Notes under the pieces: generated by a model
Database searches by the model: none
Told to the model about the DNA's origin: nothing
Seen by the model: the letters and a program-made list of their open reading frames with translations, nothing else
In this document: piece by piece, positions 17,731 to 25,770 of the stretch
Position numbering within the stretch: the first letter of the stretch is position 1
Layout of the letters: the number at the start of each line of letters is the position of its first letter
Position numbers and translations under genes: made by a program
Assembly: GCF_000520975.1 (NCBI RefSeq)
Contig: NZ_JACB01000033.1
Location: 107,297-171,296 of the forward strand
Direction of reading: 5' to 3'
Source of the DNA: Aquimarina megaterium XH134
GTDB taxonomy: Bacteria; Bacteroidota; Bacteroidia; Flavobacteriales; Flavobacteriaceae
Length of the DNA: 64,000 nt

Positions 17731-17754
17731 TAGATACATACTATACAAAGAATC

Positions 17755-18282
17755 ATGAAAAATATTTTTGTGCTAGGATTTTTGTTTTTGATCGTATCAA
17801 TGAGTTGCGATTCAAACAAAAAATCAACAATACTAACCGAATCTGAAAAAGCGACCATTCGTAAAATCATCCAAAGAAATATTGATAAAGGTATTGAAGC
17901 TACTCGAACAAAAGATATAGAGGCCTATATGAGCCAGCTACCAGAGGATCTGGTGATTTATGATGAAAGTGGAGAAATCATTTCAAGAGATAAACAAAAA
18001 GAATATGCCTTAAGAGATTGGGCAATTATAGATACCACGCTAAGTATAAAAATGGAGATAGACAGTATACAATTTTTAAAAAAGGATAGTATTCTTGTTT
18101 TTACATCTCAAAGATGGAAAAGGATGATGTTTCAACGAGATGGCATTACTACAGATACCGTACTTACTACACAAAAGCATAAAGAAACCTGGAGAAGAAC
18201 TAAAAAAGACTGGTTTGGATATGAAATAGAAGAACTTGGCGGAGAAATATTTATAAACGGAAAAAAATATAAACCCGAATAG
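17755..18282 (+). CDS. SnoaL/NTF2-like lipoprotein
   Basis: A 175-residue lipoprotein (MKNIFVLGFLFLIVSMSCDS, cysteine at residue 18). After a short linker an NTF2-like domain follows: the helix RNIDKGIEATRTKDIEAYMSQ, the strand PEDLVIYDESGEIISR, and later strands (SIQFLKKDSILVFTSQRWKRM) containing the repeated threonine-rich hairpin. The role is unknown; it may bind a small molecule in the periplasm. It shares an upstream promoter-like element with the hydrolase at 16159. Confidence 0.7.
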   Translation: MKNIFVLGFLFLIVSMSCDSNKKSTILTESEKATIRKIIQRNIDKGIEATRTKDIEAYMSQLPEDLVIYDESGEIISRDKQKEYALRDWAIIDTTLSIKMEIDSIQFLKKDSILVFTSQRWKRMMFQRDGITTDTVLTTQKHKETWRRTKKDWFGYEIEELGGEIFINGKKYKPE

Positions 18283-18439
18283 CACTACATAGATAGTTAT
18301 AACATCTGATTTCCTTTTCAGAAATTCTCGATGCCAAACCATAAGTTTACTTCTTTTTGCTATTTTAGTATAAGATCAACAAATCCCTGTACTAAAAAGT
18401 GATCTTGTTTTATAAAGACGAACACCAGCACGCAAAAAT

Positions 18440-18976
18440 ATGAACCCAATTTCAACCCTTTTAGAGGAGATAAACAATCAAAATTTATGGGATAAAGAAC
18501 TGAAACTGGATAGGAATGAATATTTAAAAGTAAAAGGAAGTATCGATACAAATGCATATCTGGTTGTAAGCGGTAGTTTAAGAATTTTTGTGATAGACGA
18601 GTTTGAAGAACATACTATTCGGTTTGGATATAAAGACAATTTTATTGCAGCTCTCGATTCATTTATAAACGAAAAACCATCTGATTTTTATATTCAAGCT
18701 TTAAAGAAAACAACTTTAAAAGTGATTGAAAAAGCAAATCTTATGAACTTCATATGGTCTTCTGCAGCACATACTAAAATGTGGTATCTGATTTTTGAAA
18801 ATTTTGTTTTACAACAAATGGAAAGAGAAAGAGATATTTTAACTACTTCTCCTGTAGAAAGGTATAACAGGGTTTTAAAACGTAGTCCTCAGTTATTTCA
18901 GGAAATACCCAATAAATATATTGCATCCTACCTGCGAATGACTCCGGAAACACTTTCGAGAATCAAAAAATCTTAA
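18440..18976 (+). CDS. Crp/Fnr-family transcriptional regulator (short type)
   Basis: The third short Crp/Fnr paralogue, 178 residues. The sensor beta-roll is marked by YLVVSGSLRIFVIDEFEEHT and the C-terminal helix-turn-helix by KYIASYLRMTPETLSRIKKS. It precedes the DinB-family gene by 54 bp, and regulator-plus-effector pairing of this kind recurs in the region. Ligand and target are not predictable. Confidence 0.85.
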   Translation: MNPISTLLEEINNQNLWDKELKLDRNEYLKVKGSIDTNAYLVVSGSLRIFVIDEFEEHTIRFGYKDNFIAALDSFINEKPSDFYIQALKKTTLKVIEKANLMNFIWSSAAHTKMWYLIFENFVLQQMERERDILTTSPVERYNRVLKRSPQLFQEIPNKYIASYLRMTPETLSRIKKS

Positions 18977-19030
18977 TTTCGATCAATGTTTTAAAACTTC
19001 AAATCATAGAGTTTTGTATAAAAAAAACAA

Positions 19031-19582
19031 ATGAAGATAGTATCAAAAGAATTACTACAGGATTTGGTAGAAAGAACACGAAAAAATATAAATGAAGCAG
19101 AAAAATATAATCAGTTACCCATAGAAAAACTGAATTGGAGAAATACACCAGAGAGTTGGAGTATTTTAGAGTGCCTGGAACACCTAAATTTGTATGGGGA
19201 CTTTTATCTTCCTGAGATTGAAAATAGAATGCTAACATCAAAAAGAAAAAATGTACCTGTTTTCACATCAGGTCTTTTGGGAAATTATTTTGCAAAAATG
19301 ATGCTTCCCAGAGAAAAACTGAATACCATGAAAACCTTCAAAGATAAAGATCCGATTAACAGTGATCTGGATAAAAGATGTATTGATCGGTTTATAGCAC
19401 AACAACACAAGACATTAGAATTATTAGATATGGCAAGAAATAAAGATCTAAGTAAGATTAAAACATCGATCAGTATTTCGAAATGGATAACATTAAAATT
19501 AGGAGATACGTTTAGAGTACTTATTTATCATAACCAGAGGCATATTGCACAATGCAATAAAATAGCGAATGGCTACTCATGA
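19031..19582 (+). CDS. DinB/YfiT-like metal-binding four-helix protein
   Basis: A 183-residue all-helical protein of the DinB superfamily. The metal-ligand histidines are placed as expected: one in SWSILECLEHLNLYGDF at about residue 57, and two in the last helix, IYHNQRHIAQCNKI. The W-S-x-x-E-x-x-x-H-L pattern is characteristic. Members include thiol-transfer enzymes such as maleylpyruvate isomerase and bacillithiol transferase, but most are uncharacterised. The start at 19031 gives the usual length. It is probably linked to the Crp/Fnr gene upstream. Confidence 0.8.
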   Translation: MKIVSKELLQDLVERTRKNINEAEKYNQLPIEKLNWRNTPESWSILECLEHLNLYGDFYLPEIENRMLTSKRKNVPVFTSGLLGNYFAKMMLPREKLNTMKTFKDKDPINSDLDKRCIDRFIAQQHKTLELLDMARNKDLSKIKTSISISKWITLKLGDTFRVLIYHNQRHIAQCNKIANGYS

Positions 19583-19666
19583 TACTTCTTAAGAGAACAG
19601 TACTTAATTTCTAAAGATTACCTATTTTTAACCTTTCATAGTAATCTGAGAGTTGTAGCATAAACA

Positions 19667-20512
19667 ATGAAACAAGAAGAATTTGTTACCCATAAACCTC
19701 AAGACTCATTTTTACAAGACTATATTTCATATTACTATTTTCATTGTTCGGCAGATAGTTTATTACAAAAACGGTTTATGTATTATCCCAATTCAAAAAA
19801 TGCATTAACGATATATAGAAACTCAAAAGTAACCTACAGTTGCAACTACTCCAAAACTGTACCCGATACAAAAACAGATTTTAGTTTTCTCTATTCGGGA
19901 GTACAAAAACAGTGTAGAATAGCCGAGATTTTGGCTCCTTTTGATAAAATAGGGATTGTTTTTAGGGAAACAGGAATTAATCATTTTATAAAAGTTCCTT
20001 TATCCAACATTTCTGGTGATCCTATCGAGAAATCATTTACGTATTTTGGGGATGACTTAAAAAAATGCTGTGAATCGGTTTACGCTGAAAAAAGTATTGA
20101 AAATAAAGTGACACTTTTAGATCAATTTTTTGAAGATAAATTCTGTGATTTTAAAGAAGAAGTACTAAAAAAATGTATTCATATTATTTTAGAATCATCA
20201 GAAAAACTTACCGTAAAAGAGTTATCAGAAGAATTAAATGTAAGTAGAAAAACACTGTTAAGACTATTTAACAAACATATGTGTTGTACGGTTAAAGAGT
20301 ATATAGATATTATTCAGTTTAGAAAATCTCTGAATGATTACTTATTAAAAAACAATAACGCTCCACTTACCGAAATAGCTTTAAAAAACGAATATTACGA
20401 TCAGTCTCAGTTTATTAATCATTTTAAAAAACTTACAGGATTTAACCCTAAATCTTTTTTCAAAAATGTAAAGCATCTTGGCGAAGAAGATACATTTTGG
20501 ACGTTTAAGTAA
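19667..20512 (+). CDS. AraC-family transcriptional regulator
   Basis: A 281-residue regulator. The N-terminal 170 residues match the sensing domain that opens with a PxxxLQDYISYYYF-type segment, common in Flavobacteriaceae AraC proteins. The C-terminal double helix-turn-helix is seen as LTVKELSEELNVSRKTLLRL and LTEIALKNEYYDQSQFINHF, ending FKKLTGFNPKSFFK. It lies 70 bp before the esterase gene, the obvious candidate target. Confidence 0.85.
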   Translation: MKQEEFVTHKPQDSFLQDYISYYYFHCSADSLLQKRFMYYPNSKNALTIYRNSKVTYSCNYSKTVPDTKTDFSFLYSGVQKQCRIAEILAPFDKIGIVFRETGINHFIKVPLSNISGDPIEKSFTYFGDDLKKCCESVYAEKSIENKVTLLDQFFEDKFCDFKEEVLKKCIHIILESSEKLTVKELSEELNVSRKTLLRLFNKHMCCTVKEYIDIIQFRKSLNDYLLKNNNAPLTEIALKNEYYDQSQFINHFKKLTGFNPKSFFKNVKHLGEEDTFWTFK

Positions 20513-20582
20513 TCATAGATGTCCCATTTCACCAATTTAGTGACAAACTGACCTCTTATTTTTGTTGAAATTTTTAAACAAG

Positions 20583-21776
20583 ATGAGACAGTTACTATAT
20601 ATACTATTTTGTGTTGGCTTCGTGCTAACTATCAAAGCCCAGGAAACAAACGATGTAATACACAAAATCGATTCAGAATATTTTAAAGAACAAAGAGAGA
20701 TCAAAGTTCATCTACCTAAAAAAGTTGATACAACAGAGCGTTTACCTGTAATATATGTGTTTGATGCCCAATGGAGTCCTTTTTTTAAACTAACAACTTC
20801 TATTATAGATTACCTTATAGAAATAAAAGAATTACCTAAGAGTATTGTTGTAGGGGTAAACTCGAATAAAAGGCAATACGAATTAACTCCCGAGCCGGTA
20901 AATGAAGATTGGAAGATACCAAGTCTTGGCGGAGCAAAGTTTTTAGAAAATCACCTTACCCATGAGGTGATCCCTATGATAGATAGGTTATATCATCCCG
21001 CACCATTTAGAACAGCAATTGGCCACTCACTAGGAGGAACTTTTGTTCTAAATAGCATAGTAGATAATCCAAAACTTTTTAATGCATATATAGCAATAAG
21101 CCCTAACCTTCAAATTGATGATGAAGAAATCGTTTTAAAAATTCAGAGAAATATCGATAAGATAAAAAAACTGAATAAATTCGTTTTTACTACTATTGGA
21201 AACAAGGGAAAACCCGATATTGACTTTTTACCATCGGTAAAGAAACTGGATGCATTGTTACAAGATCACAATTCAAAAACTTTTAGTTGGCAATTCTCAG
21301 TGTATGATGGTTTTACGCATGCTACCATACCAACAGAAAGTATACATAGAGGTATATTAGAAGTGTCTAAAAAGTGGGAAATATCAGAGGAACAAAAAGA
21401 AAAGATGTTAAATACCGTAAACGTATTAACAAACTTTGATAATTTTTACAAAAACCTTTCAAATTGGACCGGATATACGAATATACCTTCGTTCGATGAT
21501 GTTTATGATTTCGGTTATTTTTTAGAGAAAAAAGAAATGTATGCCGAGGCCGTAGCTCTTTATAAATTAGCACTCAAAAATTATCCTCAAAAATCTCAAT
21601 TGTACAACAAAATAGGGGAGAATTTGGTAAAAACTAAAAATGATAAACAAGCAAAAGAGTATTTTGACTTGGCCCTTACCATATTAGAAAAGGAAAAAGA
21701 TACTTTTGAATATGAAGGAACCTATGAGTATTATAAAAATGTCTACGATAAAAACAGTAAGAAAATTAAGTTATAA
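20583..21776 (+). CDS. Exported esterase (PF00756-type) with C-terminal TPR
   Basis: The ATG at 20583 starts a signal peptide (MRQLLYILFCVGFVLTIKA); the in-frame TTG at 20562 is not needed. The protein has 397 residues. The alpha/beta hydrolase domain contains the nucleophile elbow GHSLGGTF and the catalytic histidine in GFTHATIP, typical of the IroE/Fes-like putative esterase family. Residues after about 310 form TPR-like helices (AEAVALYKLALKNYPQKSQLYNKIG), a combination common in Bacteroidota. The substrate may be a siderophore or other ester. A -7 element TATTTTTG lies at 20557-20564, 18 bp before the ATG. Confidence 0.85.
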   Translation: MRQLLYILFCVGFVLTIKAQETNDVIHKIDSEYFKEQREIKVHLPKKVDTTERLPVIYVFDAQWSPFFKLTTSIIDYLIEIKELPKSIVVGVNSNKRQYELTPEPVNEDWKIPSLGGAKFLENHLTHEVIPMIDRLYHPAPFRTAIGHSLGGTFVLNSIVDNPKLFNAYIAISPNLQIDDEEIVLKIQRNIDKIKKLNKFVFTTIGNKGKPDIDFLPSVKKLDALLQDHNSKTFSWQFSVYDGFTHATIPTESIHRGILEVSKKWEISEEQKEKMLNTVNVLTNFDNFYKNLSNWTGYTNIPSFDDVYDFGYFLEKKEMYAEAVALYKLALKNYPQKSQLYNKIGENLVKTKNDKQAKEYFDLALTILEKEKDTFEYEGTYEYYKNVYDKNSKKIKL

Positions 21777-21811
21777 TATACTATAATATGGTTATCTAAA
21801 AAGTATTTTTT

Positions 21812-21835
21812 AGTGTCAAACTGAGCTTGTCGAAG
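21812..21835. repeat. REP-like fragment CTGAGCTTGTCGAAG
   Basis: The core CTGAGCTTGTCGAAG resembles a short repeat I know to be widespread between genes in Bacteroidota and other marine bacteria. Only one copy was seen in this window. Confidence 0.5.
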
Positions 21836-21885
21836 TTTTTATTACATTAACTTTAATTTTAATATTTTTTTATAAAATCTACTAA

Positions 21886-21929
21886 ACCCCACTTATATAA
21901 GTACCCCCTAGTACTTATATAAGTGGGGT
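21886..21929. repeat. Perfect 19-bp inverted repeat, palindrome pair 1
   Basis: ACCCCACTTATATAAGTAC and its exact reverse complement flank a 6-nt loop (CCCCTA). Each arm itself contains the 12-bp palindrome ACTTATATAAGT, so it can fold either as one long hairpin or as two small ones. Confidence 0.9.
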
Positions 21930-21996
21930 AATATTGGTATATAATGTGTTAGGGGGGCTTATGGTAGTAGGGGTAGTATACTCCAGGTCTTCGTCT

Positions 21997-22017
21997 GGGG
22001 TACTTCAATTAGTGGGG
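21997..22017 (+). repeat. Palindrome unit, degenerate single copy
   Basis: GGGGTACTTCAATTAGTGGG followed by G: the same frame as the units in the two hairpins, with a changed centre (CAATT). It follows a weaker stem, TACTCCAG / CTGGGGTA, at about 21979-22002. Confidence 0.6.
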
Positions 22018-22106
22018 AGGGGTACTACAAACACAAGTGCTTCCTAGTAAAAACACAGGACTACCCTATGTTTAAGATAAGTGACACCTCCCAAAAACAT
22101 AGGATA

Positions 22107-22148
22107 GGGTACTTGTACAAGTGGGTACCCCCACTTGTACAAGTACCC
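22107..22148. repeat. Perfect 19-bp inverted repeat, palindrome pair 2
   Basis: GGGTACTTGTACAAGTGGG and its exact reverse complement flank a 4-nt loop (TACC). Each arm contains the palindrome ACTTGTACAAGT. It lies about 95 bp before the HxlR gene and could act as operator, terminator or mobile-element end. Confidence 0.9.
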
Positions 22149-22243
22149 CCTGGATATCATTTTAGCCTGGTAAAAGGACTGTTTTTTATACTTTCGTTAA
22201 CGATATACACTATGTTTATTTGTAATTTTAAGAAACGTTATAC

Positions 22244-22567
22244 ATGGGAACCTACACTAGAAAAACACCTTTAAAAATTGATTGCCCGATGGAGAGAACA
22301 TTACATGTTATTTCGGGAAAATGGAAACTCGCACTATTATGCGAACTTAATAGAGGAAGTTGTAGGCTTAAAGATTTAGAAAAATACAACCCCGAAGCTT
22401 CTAAAAGAGCATTAACTAAACAGTTGGGTGAATTGGTAAAGGATGGGATCATTCAAAAAATGGATTATGAAGTATATCCCAAAAAAGTAGAATACTCTCT
22501 AACAGAAAAAGGAAAAAAACTTATTTCTGTATTAGAAGTCCTTGATGAATTTGGTAAACAATTATAA
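22244..22567 (+). CDS. HxlR-family transcriptional regulator
   Basis: A 107-residue winged-helix protein. The signature CPMERTLHVISGKWKLALLC at residues 15-34 is diagnostic of HxlR, followed by the recognition region ASKRALTKQLGELVKDGII and the wing YEVYPKKVEYSLTEKGKKL. HxlR proteins respond to reactive small molecules such as aldehydes, quinones or disulfides, often through a cysteine; C15, C34 and C41 are available here. A decayed second copy of the 3' end occurs at 28553-28650. The last 26 bases overlap the start of the next frame. Confidence 0.9.
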   Translation: MGTYTRKTPLKIDCPMERTLHVISGKWKLALLCELNRGSCRLKDLEKYNPEASKRALTKQLGELVKDGIIQKMDYEVYPKKVEYSLTEKGKKLISVLEVLDEFGKQL

Positions 22568-23000
22568 AATTGTTCTAAAGAATAGCATATTCCCGATATT
22601 GGTACATACTCTACATTCTATAATGTTTTTAATGATTTGTGTTGGTTGTGTAGAGCAGACAAACTCAAATAAAAAAGAACAACCTAAATTAAATCCATCT
22701 ATAAAAATGGTAGAAAACTCAAAACCTAAAACAGAAGTTGTTCATTCTAATCTATCAATAGAAAATGATAGTATAAACTATAATAAATATAAAAATGGTA
22801 AAAAAGATGGTTTATGGAGAGAATTTCATGAAAATGGAAAATTAGGAGCTGAAGTATATTTCAAAGATGGAGAAGAAGTAGGGATAAAGAGGCTATATTA
22901 TGAAAACGGTCAAGTAGAGAGAGAAAATAATTGGAAAGAAAATAAAATTATACCTGAAAAATGTTGGGATATAAATGGTAAAGAAATAGATTGCACTTAA
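22542..23000 (+). CDS. MORN/YwqK-like repeat lipoprotein
   Basis: A 152-residue reading frame that overlaps the end of the HxlR gene by 26 bp. The N-terminus contains a hydrophobic stretch ending in MFLMICVGCVEQ, a probable lipobox; the start could be 22542, 22545 or 22623. The C-terminal half holds two or three short repeats of the YwqK/MORN type (NGKKDGLWREFHENGKLGAE, then KDGEEVGIKRLYYENGQVER). Proteins of this kind are extracellular or periplasmic in Bacteroidota with no proven function. The overlap suggests translational coupling to HxlR, and the decayed copy at 28.6 kb keeps the same junction. Confidence 0.65.
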   Translation: MMNLVNNYKIVLKNSIFPILVHTLHSIMFLMICVGCVEQTNSNKKEQPKLNPSIKMVENSKPKTEVVHSNLSIENDSINYNKYKNGKKDGLWREFHENGKLGAEVYFKDGEEVGIKRLYYENGQVERENNWKENKIIPEKCWDINGKEIDCT

Positions 23001-23103
23001 GTTGTGATGAAAAAACAACCAACAATAATGCGATGATGTTTATGTATACTAAACGCCACCATACCATATATACTAGACGTTATACACAAACTAAAAACCG
23101 TGA

Positions 23104-23143
23104 CTTAGTAACATTTTACGCTGTTACGACACATACTTATAAC
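23104..23143. repeat. Dispersed AGTAACATTTTA element, copy A
   Basis: A 40-bp element with the core TAGTAACATTTTACGCTGTT; the arms GTAACA / TGTTAC can pair across TTTTACGC. It aligns without gaps to 15499-15538 and 25687-25726 and lies 26 bp before a lipoprotein gene. Confidence 0.55.
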
Positions 23144-23168
23144 GTTACAGAACCTTAAAAAACGACTA

Positions 23169-23729
23169 ATGAAAAACAGTTTTCTCGTACTATTTCTTTT
23201 GTATTTTTTAATTGGATGTAGCGATCAGAAGTTAACTAATAAGGAGATCGTTACTACATATTATAATGCCAGAGATGCAGCCAACTACAATAAATTAAAA
23301 ACATTCATAAACGATAGTATTACAATAACTGCAGGAGATTACATTATGCCTTATACCCATGATAGTTTTTATGAAGAGTTTAAATGGGATTCTATATTTA
23401 GAACATCATATAAAATAGTAGAATTAACAGAAAAAAATGATCAGGTTATTGCCTCTGTAACTTCTAATTCTATTCGTTTTGAGTTTTTAGAAAACAACCC
23501 TCTAACGTGCCAATACAAAATTTCTTTTAATTCTGGGAAAATCTCAAAAATTGAATCCTTAGAATGTATAGATGCTAATTGGAAAATTTGGCAAAGAAAA
23601 GTAGATTCTTTGGTGAGCTGGGTTAACGCAAATCACCCTGAGCTGGATGGTTTTATTAATGATATGACAATGAACGGTGCTATAAATTATTTAAAGGCAA
23701 TTGAGTTGTATGAAAAAAATAAAAAGTAG
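23169..23729 (+). CDS. NTF2-like lipoprotein, unknown function
   Basis: A 186-residue lipoprotein (MKNSFLVLFLLYFLIGCSDQ, cysteine at residue 17). The mature part begins with NKEIVTTYYNARDAANYNKL, the first helices of a SnoaL/NTF2-like fold, followed by beta strands (DSITITAGDYIMPYTHDSF, TCQYKISFNSGKISKIESLE) and a C-terminal helix (WQRKVDSLVSWVNANHPEL). The family is assigned from this pattern only. It is the third such domain in the region. No function is established. Confidence 0.6.
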   Translation: MKNSFLVLFLLYFLIGCSDQKLTNKEIVTTYYNARDAANYNKLKTFINDSITITAGDYIMPYTHDSFYEEFKWDSIFRTSYKIVELTEKNDQVIASVTSNSIRFEFLENNPLTCQYKISFNSGKISKIESLECIDANWKIWQRKVDSLVSWVNANHPELDGFINDMTMNGAINYLKAIELYEKNKK

Positions 23730-23771
23730 CTAATAAAGTATAAAAAACACATTGAAAACGCATTTAATACA

Positions 23772-23788
23772 AACCGTTGTAAGTAATT
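23772..23788 (+). repeat. Gene-boundary motif AACCGTTGTAAGTAATT
   Basis: Lies about 20 bp before the ATG at 23807 and is nearly the same as the bases before the Crp/Fnr gene at 14400. A looser relative, AACAGTTAGTGGTAAGCA, precedes the ATG at 24310. Confidence 0.3.
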
Positions 23789-23806
23789 GTTAATAAGCTA
23801 TATTAA

Positions 23807-24217
23807 ATGAGGGTAGATCATGAAACATTACCAAAATGCAGGTTGGAAGAAAAGAAATTTTCTTGGGGTGAACCTTATTTAGAAGTAACTCCCATATTCG
23901 ATACTTTGATATCACAAGAATTAAGTAACCTTGAATTTTGTATTGAAATATTTATAAAAAATAACTTCAGAAATCAATTATTAGAATTTTATAACGTTTT
24001 GACAAACTATGAGGAGAATGATCGAATTGAAAATTTTGAAGGAACCCTATCAGAACAACTCCGTAAAGAAATGTTACTAAAAATTAAAATCGAACTTGAT
24101 TCTGAAAAGAAATTGACACCCTGGGAAAAATATAAAGAATACAGAGAAGAGTTAGATTTCTTGTATATTTTTGAAGAAGAGTTTGATCGAAAAATAGTAT
24201 TTATAAAACCAAAATAA
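23807..24217 (+). CDS. Hypothetical protein
   Basis: A 136-residue acidic, helical protein (LSNLEFCIEIFIKNNFRNQL, LSEQLRKEMLLKIKIELDSE, WEKYKEYREELDFLYIFEEE). No signal peptide, membrane segment or family is recognised. It could be a small cytoplasmic binding or immunity-type protein, but nothing in the neighbourhood supports a particular role. It stands alone with about 80-90 bp on both sides. Confidence 0.5.
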   Translation: MRVDHETLPKCRLEEKKFSWGEPYLEVTPIFDTLISQELSNLEFCIEIFIKNNFRNQLLEFYNVLTNYEENDRIENFEGTLSEQLRKEMLLKIKIELDSEKKLTPWEKYKEYREELDFLYIFEEEFDRKIVFIKPK

Positions 24218-24309
24218 AACTACTTACAAGATTATATAATAAATCATAATTATTTAACAGCACCCTATGATTGTTATAATAAACAGTTAGTGGTAAGCAA
24301 AAAACGGAA

Positions 24310-25626
24310 ATGAAAATAAAGGGAACTCAAATAATAATTCTTTGCTTGTTAATGGTAATAGGCTGCAAACCAGAAAAGAACAATAGCGTAAATGTAATAA
24401 ATTCTGATATAGATAGGTTTTGGATAGCTTTTGATACCATTTCCAAAGTATCAGATTCTACTCAACAAATGCAATTATTGGAAGAATTGTACCTTTCGAA
24501 AGGCACACCAGGCTTGCTCGGTATCATTGAATCTAAACGATACCAAAAAGAAGAGTTTTTGAATATGATAAATAAATATCCTAAGTTTTTAAACTCGGTA
24601 CGTCAAAATACAAAGAAAGCTAAGGAATTAGCAACCGAATTAGAAGCTGGAATAGACAAGTTTAAATCTGTGTACCCTAATCTGAGACCAGCAAAAATTT
24701 ATTTTACCATTGGTGCTATGAGAAGTGGAGGAACTACTTTAGATAGCTTAGTTTTGATAGGAAGTGAATTAGCTATGGTTGATGAAAAAACTAATATATC
24801 AGAATTTGAAGGCCGGATGAAAACCTGGGCAGAGAATTACATAAAAACCAGACCACTTGATAATATTATCTTACTCAATGTTCACGAATATGTTCATACA
24901 CAGCAAAAAACAATTCCATCCAACTTGTTGTATCAGTCTTTATATGAGGGAGTTGCAGAGTTTGTTTCTGTAAAAGCGATGAACATGCGATCTTCATCAC
25001 CAGCTATAGCATATGGAAAAAGAAATCCAGAAGTAAAGGAGACGTTTGAAAAAGAAATGTTTTACAATTGGACATTCCAATGGTTGTGGAGTAACAATTC
25101 TCCTAAGGATTTTGGAGTAAGAGATTTAGGCTATTACATAGGCTACGAAATTTGTGAATTATATTATGAAAGCAGCATAGATAAAAAACAAGCAATTAAA
25201 GAAATGATTGAGCTAAACTATGAAGATGCAGAACAAATAGATGCTTTCATTGATAAAACGAACTTCTTTTCAAAGCCGATAAGTGTACTTAGAAAAGAAG
25301 ATGAAAACATAAGACCAAAAGTCGTTGCAATTAAACAGTTTAATAACAATTCTCAAACAGTAAATCCAGATTTAAATGAAATTACTATTGAATTTTCTGA
25401 ACCCCTTAATGGATATAATACAGGTGTAGATTATGGCGAATTAGGGAAGGTTGGATTTCCAAAGGTTATCGATAGAACTTGGTCAAAGGATTCTTTAGCA
25501 TGGACAATCAAAGTAAAATTAGAACCTGAAAAAGAATACCAAATTTTAATTTCTAACAATTTCAGAACAACAGAGAATTTACCTTTACAACCCTATTTAA
25601 TTCATTTTAAAACCGCCAAAAAATAA
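24310..25626 (+). CDS. HExxH metallopeptidase-like lipoprotein with Ig-like C-terminus
   Basis: A 438-residue lipoprotein (LCLLMVIGCKPE). A zinc-protease motif H192-E-Y-V-H196 is followed by E213/E217 in LYEGVAEFVS, the spacing expected of a gluzincin third ligand. The helical layout recalls the GldB/DUF2268-type lipoproteins of gliding Bacteroidota, though that match is not firm. From about residue 345 to the end a beta sandwich of the bacterial Ig-like type is seen (NPDLNEITIEFSEPLN, LEPEKEYQILISNNFRT). Likely an outer-membrane or periplasmic peptidase with unknown substrate. No partner gene is obvious. Confidence 0.7.
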   Translation: MKIKGTQIIILCLLMVIGCKPEKNNSVNVINSDIDRFWIAFDTISKVSDSTQQMQLLEELYLSKGTPGLLGIIESKRYQKEEFLNMINKYPKFLNSVRQNTKKAKELATELEAGIDKFKSVYPNLRPAKIYFTIGAMRSGGTTLDSLVLIGSELAMVDEKTNISEFEGRMKTWAENYIKTRPLDNIILLNVHEYVHTQQKTIPSNLLYQSLYEGVAEFVSVKAMNMRSSSPAIAYGKRNPEVKETFEKEMFYNWTFQWLWSNNSPKDFGVRDLGYYIGYEICELYYESSIDKKQAIKEMIELNYEDAEQIDAFIDKTNFFSKPISVLRKEDENIRPKVVAIKQFNNNSQTVNPDLNEITIEFSEPLNGYNTGVDYGELGKVGFPKVIDRTWSKDSLAWTIKVKLEPEKEYQILISNNFRTTENLPLQPYLIHFKTAKK

Positions 25627-25686
25627 AACAGAATTACTACAAAATGTATGGTGTTCATTGCTAGAAAAAGTAGAAAACACTCGTGG

Positions 25687-25726
25687 TTTAGTAACATTTT
25701 ATGCTACTGCGATACATATAATAAAC
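25687..25726. repeat. Dispersed AGTAACATTTTA element, copy B
   Basis: A 40-bp element with the core TTAGTAACATTTTATGCTAC, third copy of the family at 15499 and 23104. It lies 45 bp before the membrane AraC gene. Confidence 0.55.
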
Positions 25727-25770
25727 GATGTAAACATTTGAACTAAAAAATAACTTAACGAATTAAAAGT

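Larger units (their letters stand above)
21777..22243. other. 467-bp gene-free stretch with nested palindromes
   Basis: No credible gene is present. The stretch contains a REP-like fragment (21812-21835), then five copies in both orientations of a unit close to GGGTACTTRTAYAAGTGGG, two of them paired as long hairpins (21886-21929 and 22107-22148). Runs of G and C are striking against the AT-rich surroundings. A 68-codon frame crosses it but is made of the repeats. Confidence 0.8.

Noticed and set aside
21886..22150. CRISPR array
   Set aside because: The repeat units alternate in orientation with irregular distances (0, 67 and 89 bp), and no cas gene is present in the window.
22068..22274. 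68-codon + strand frame across the palindrome array
   Set aside because: Most of it is made of the repeat units, it overlaps the start of the HxlR gene and shows no protein-like pattern.
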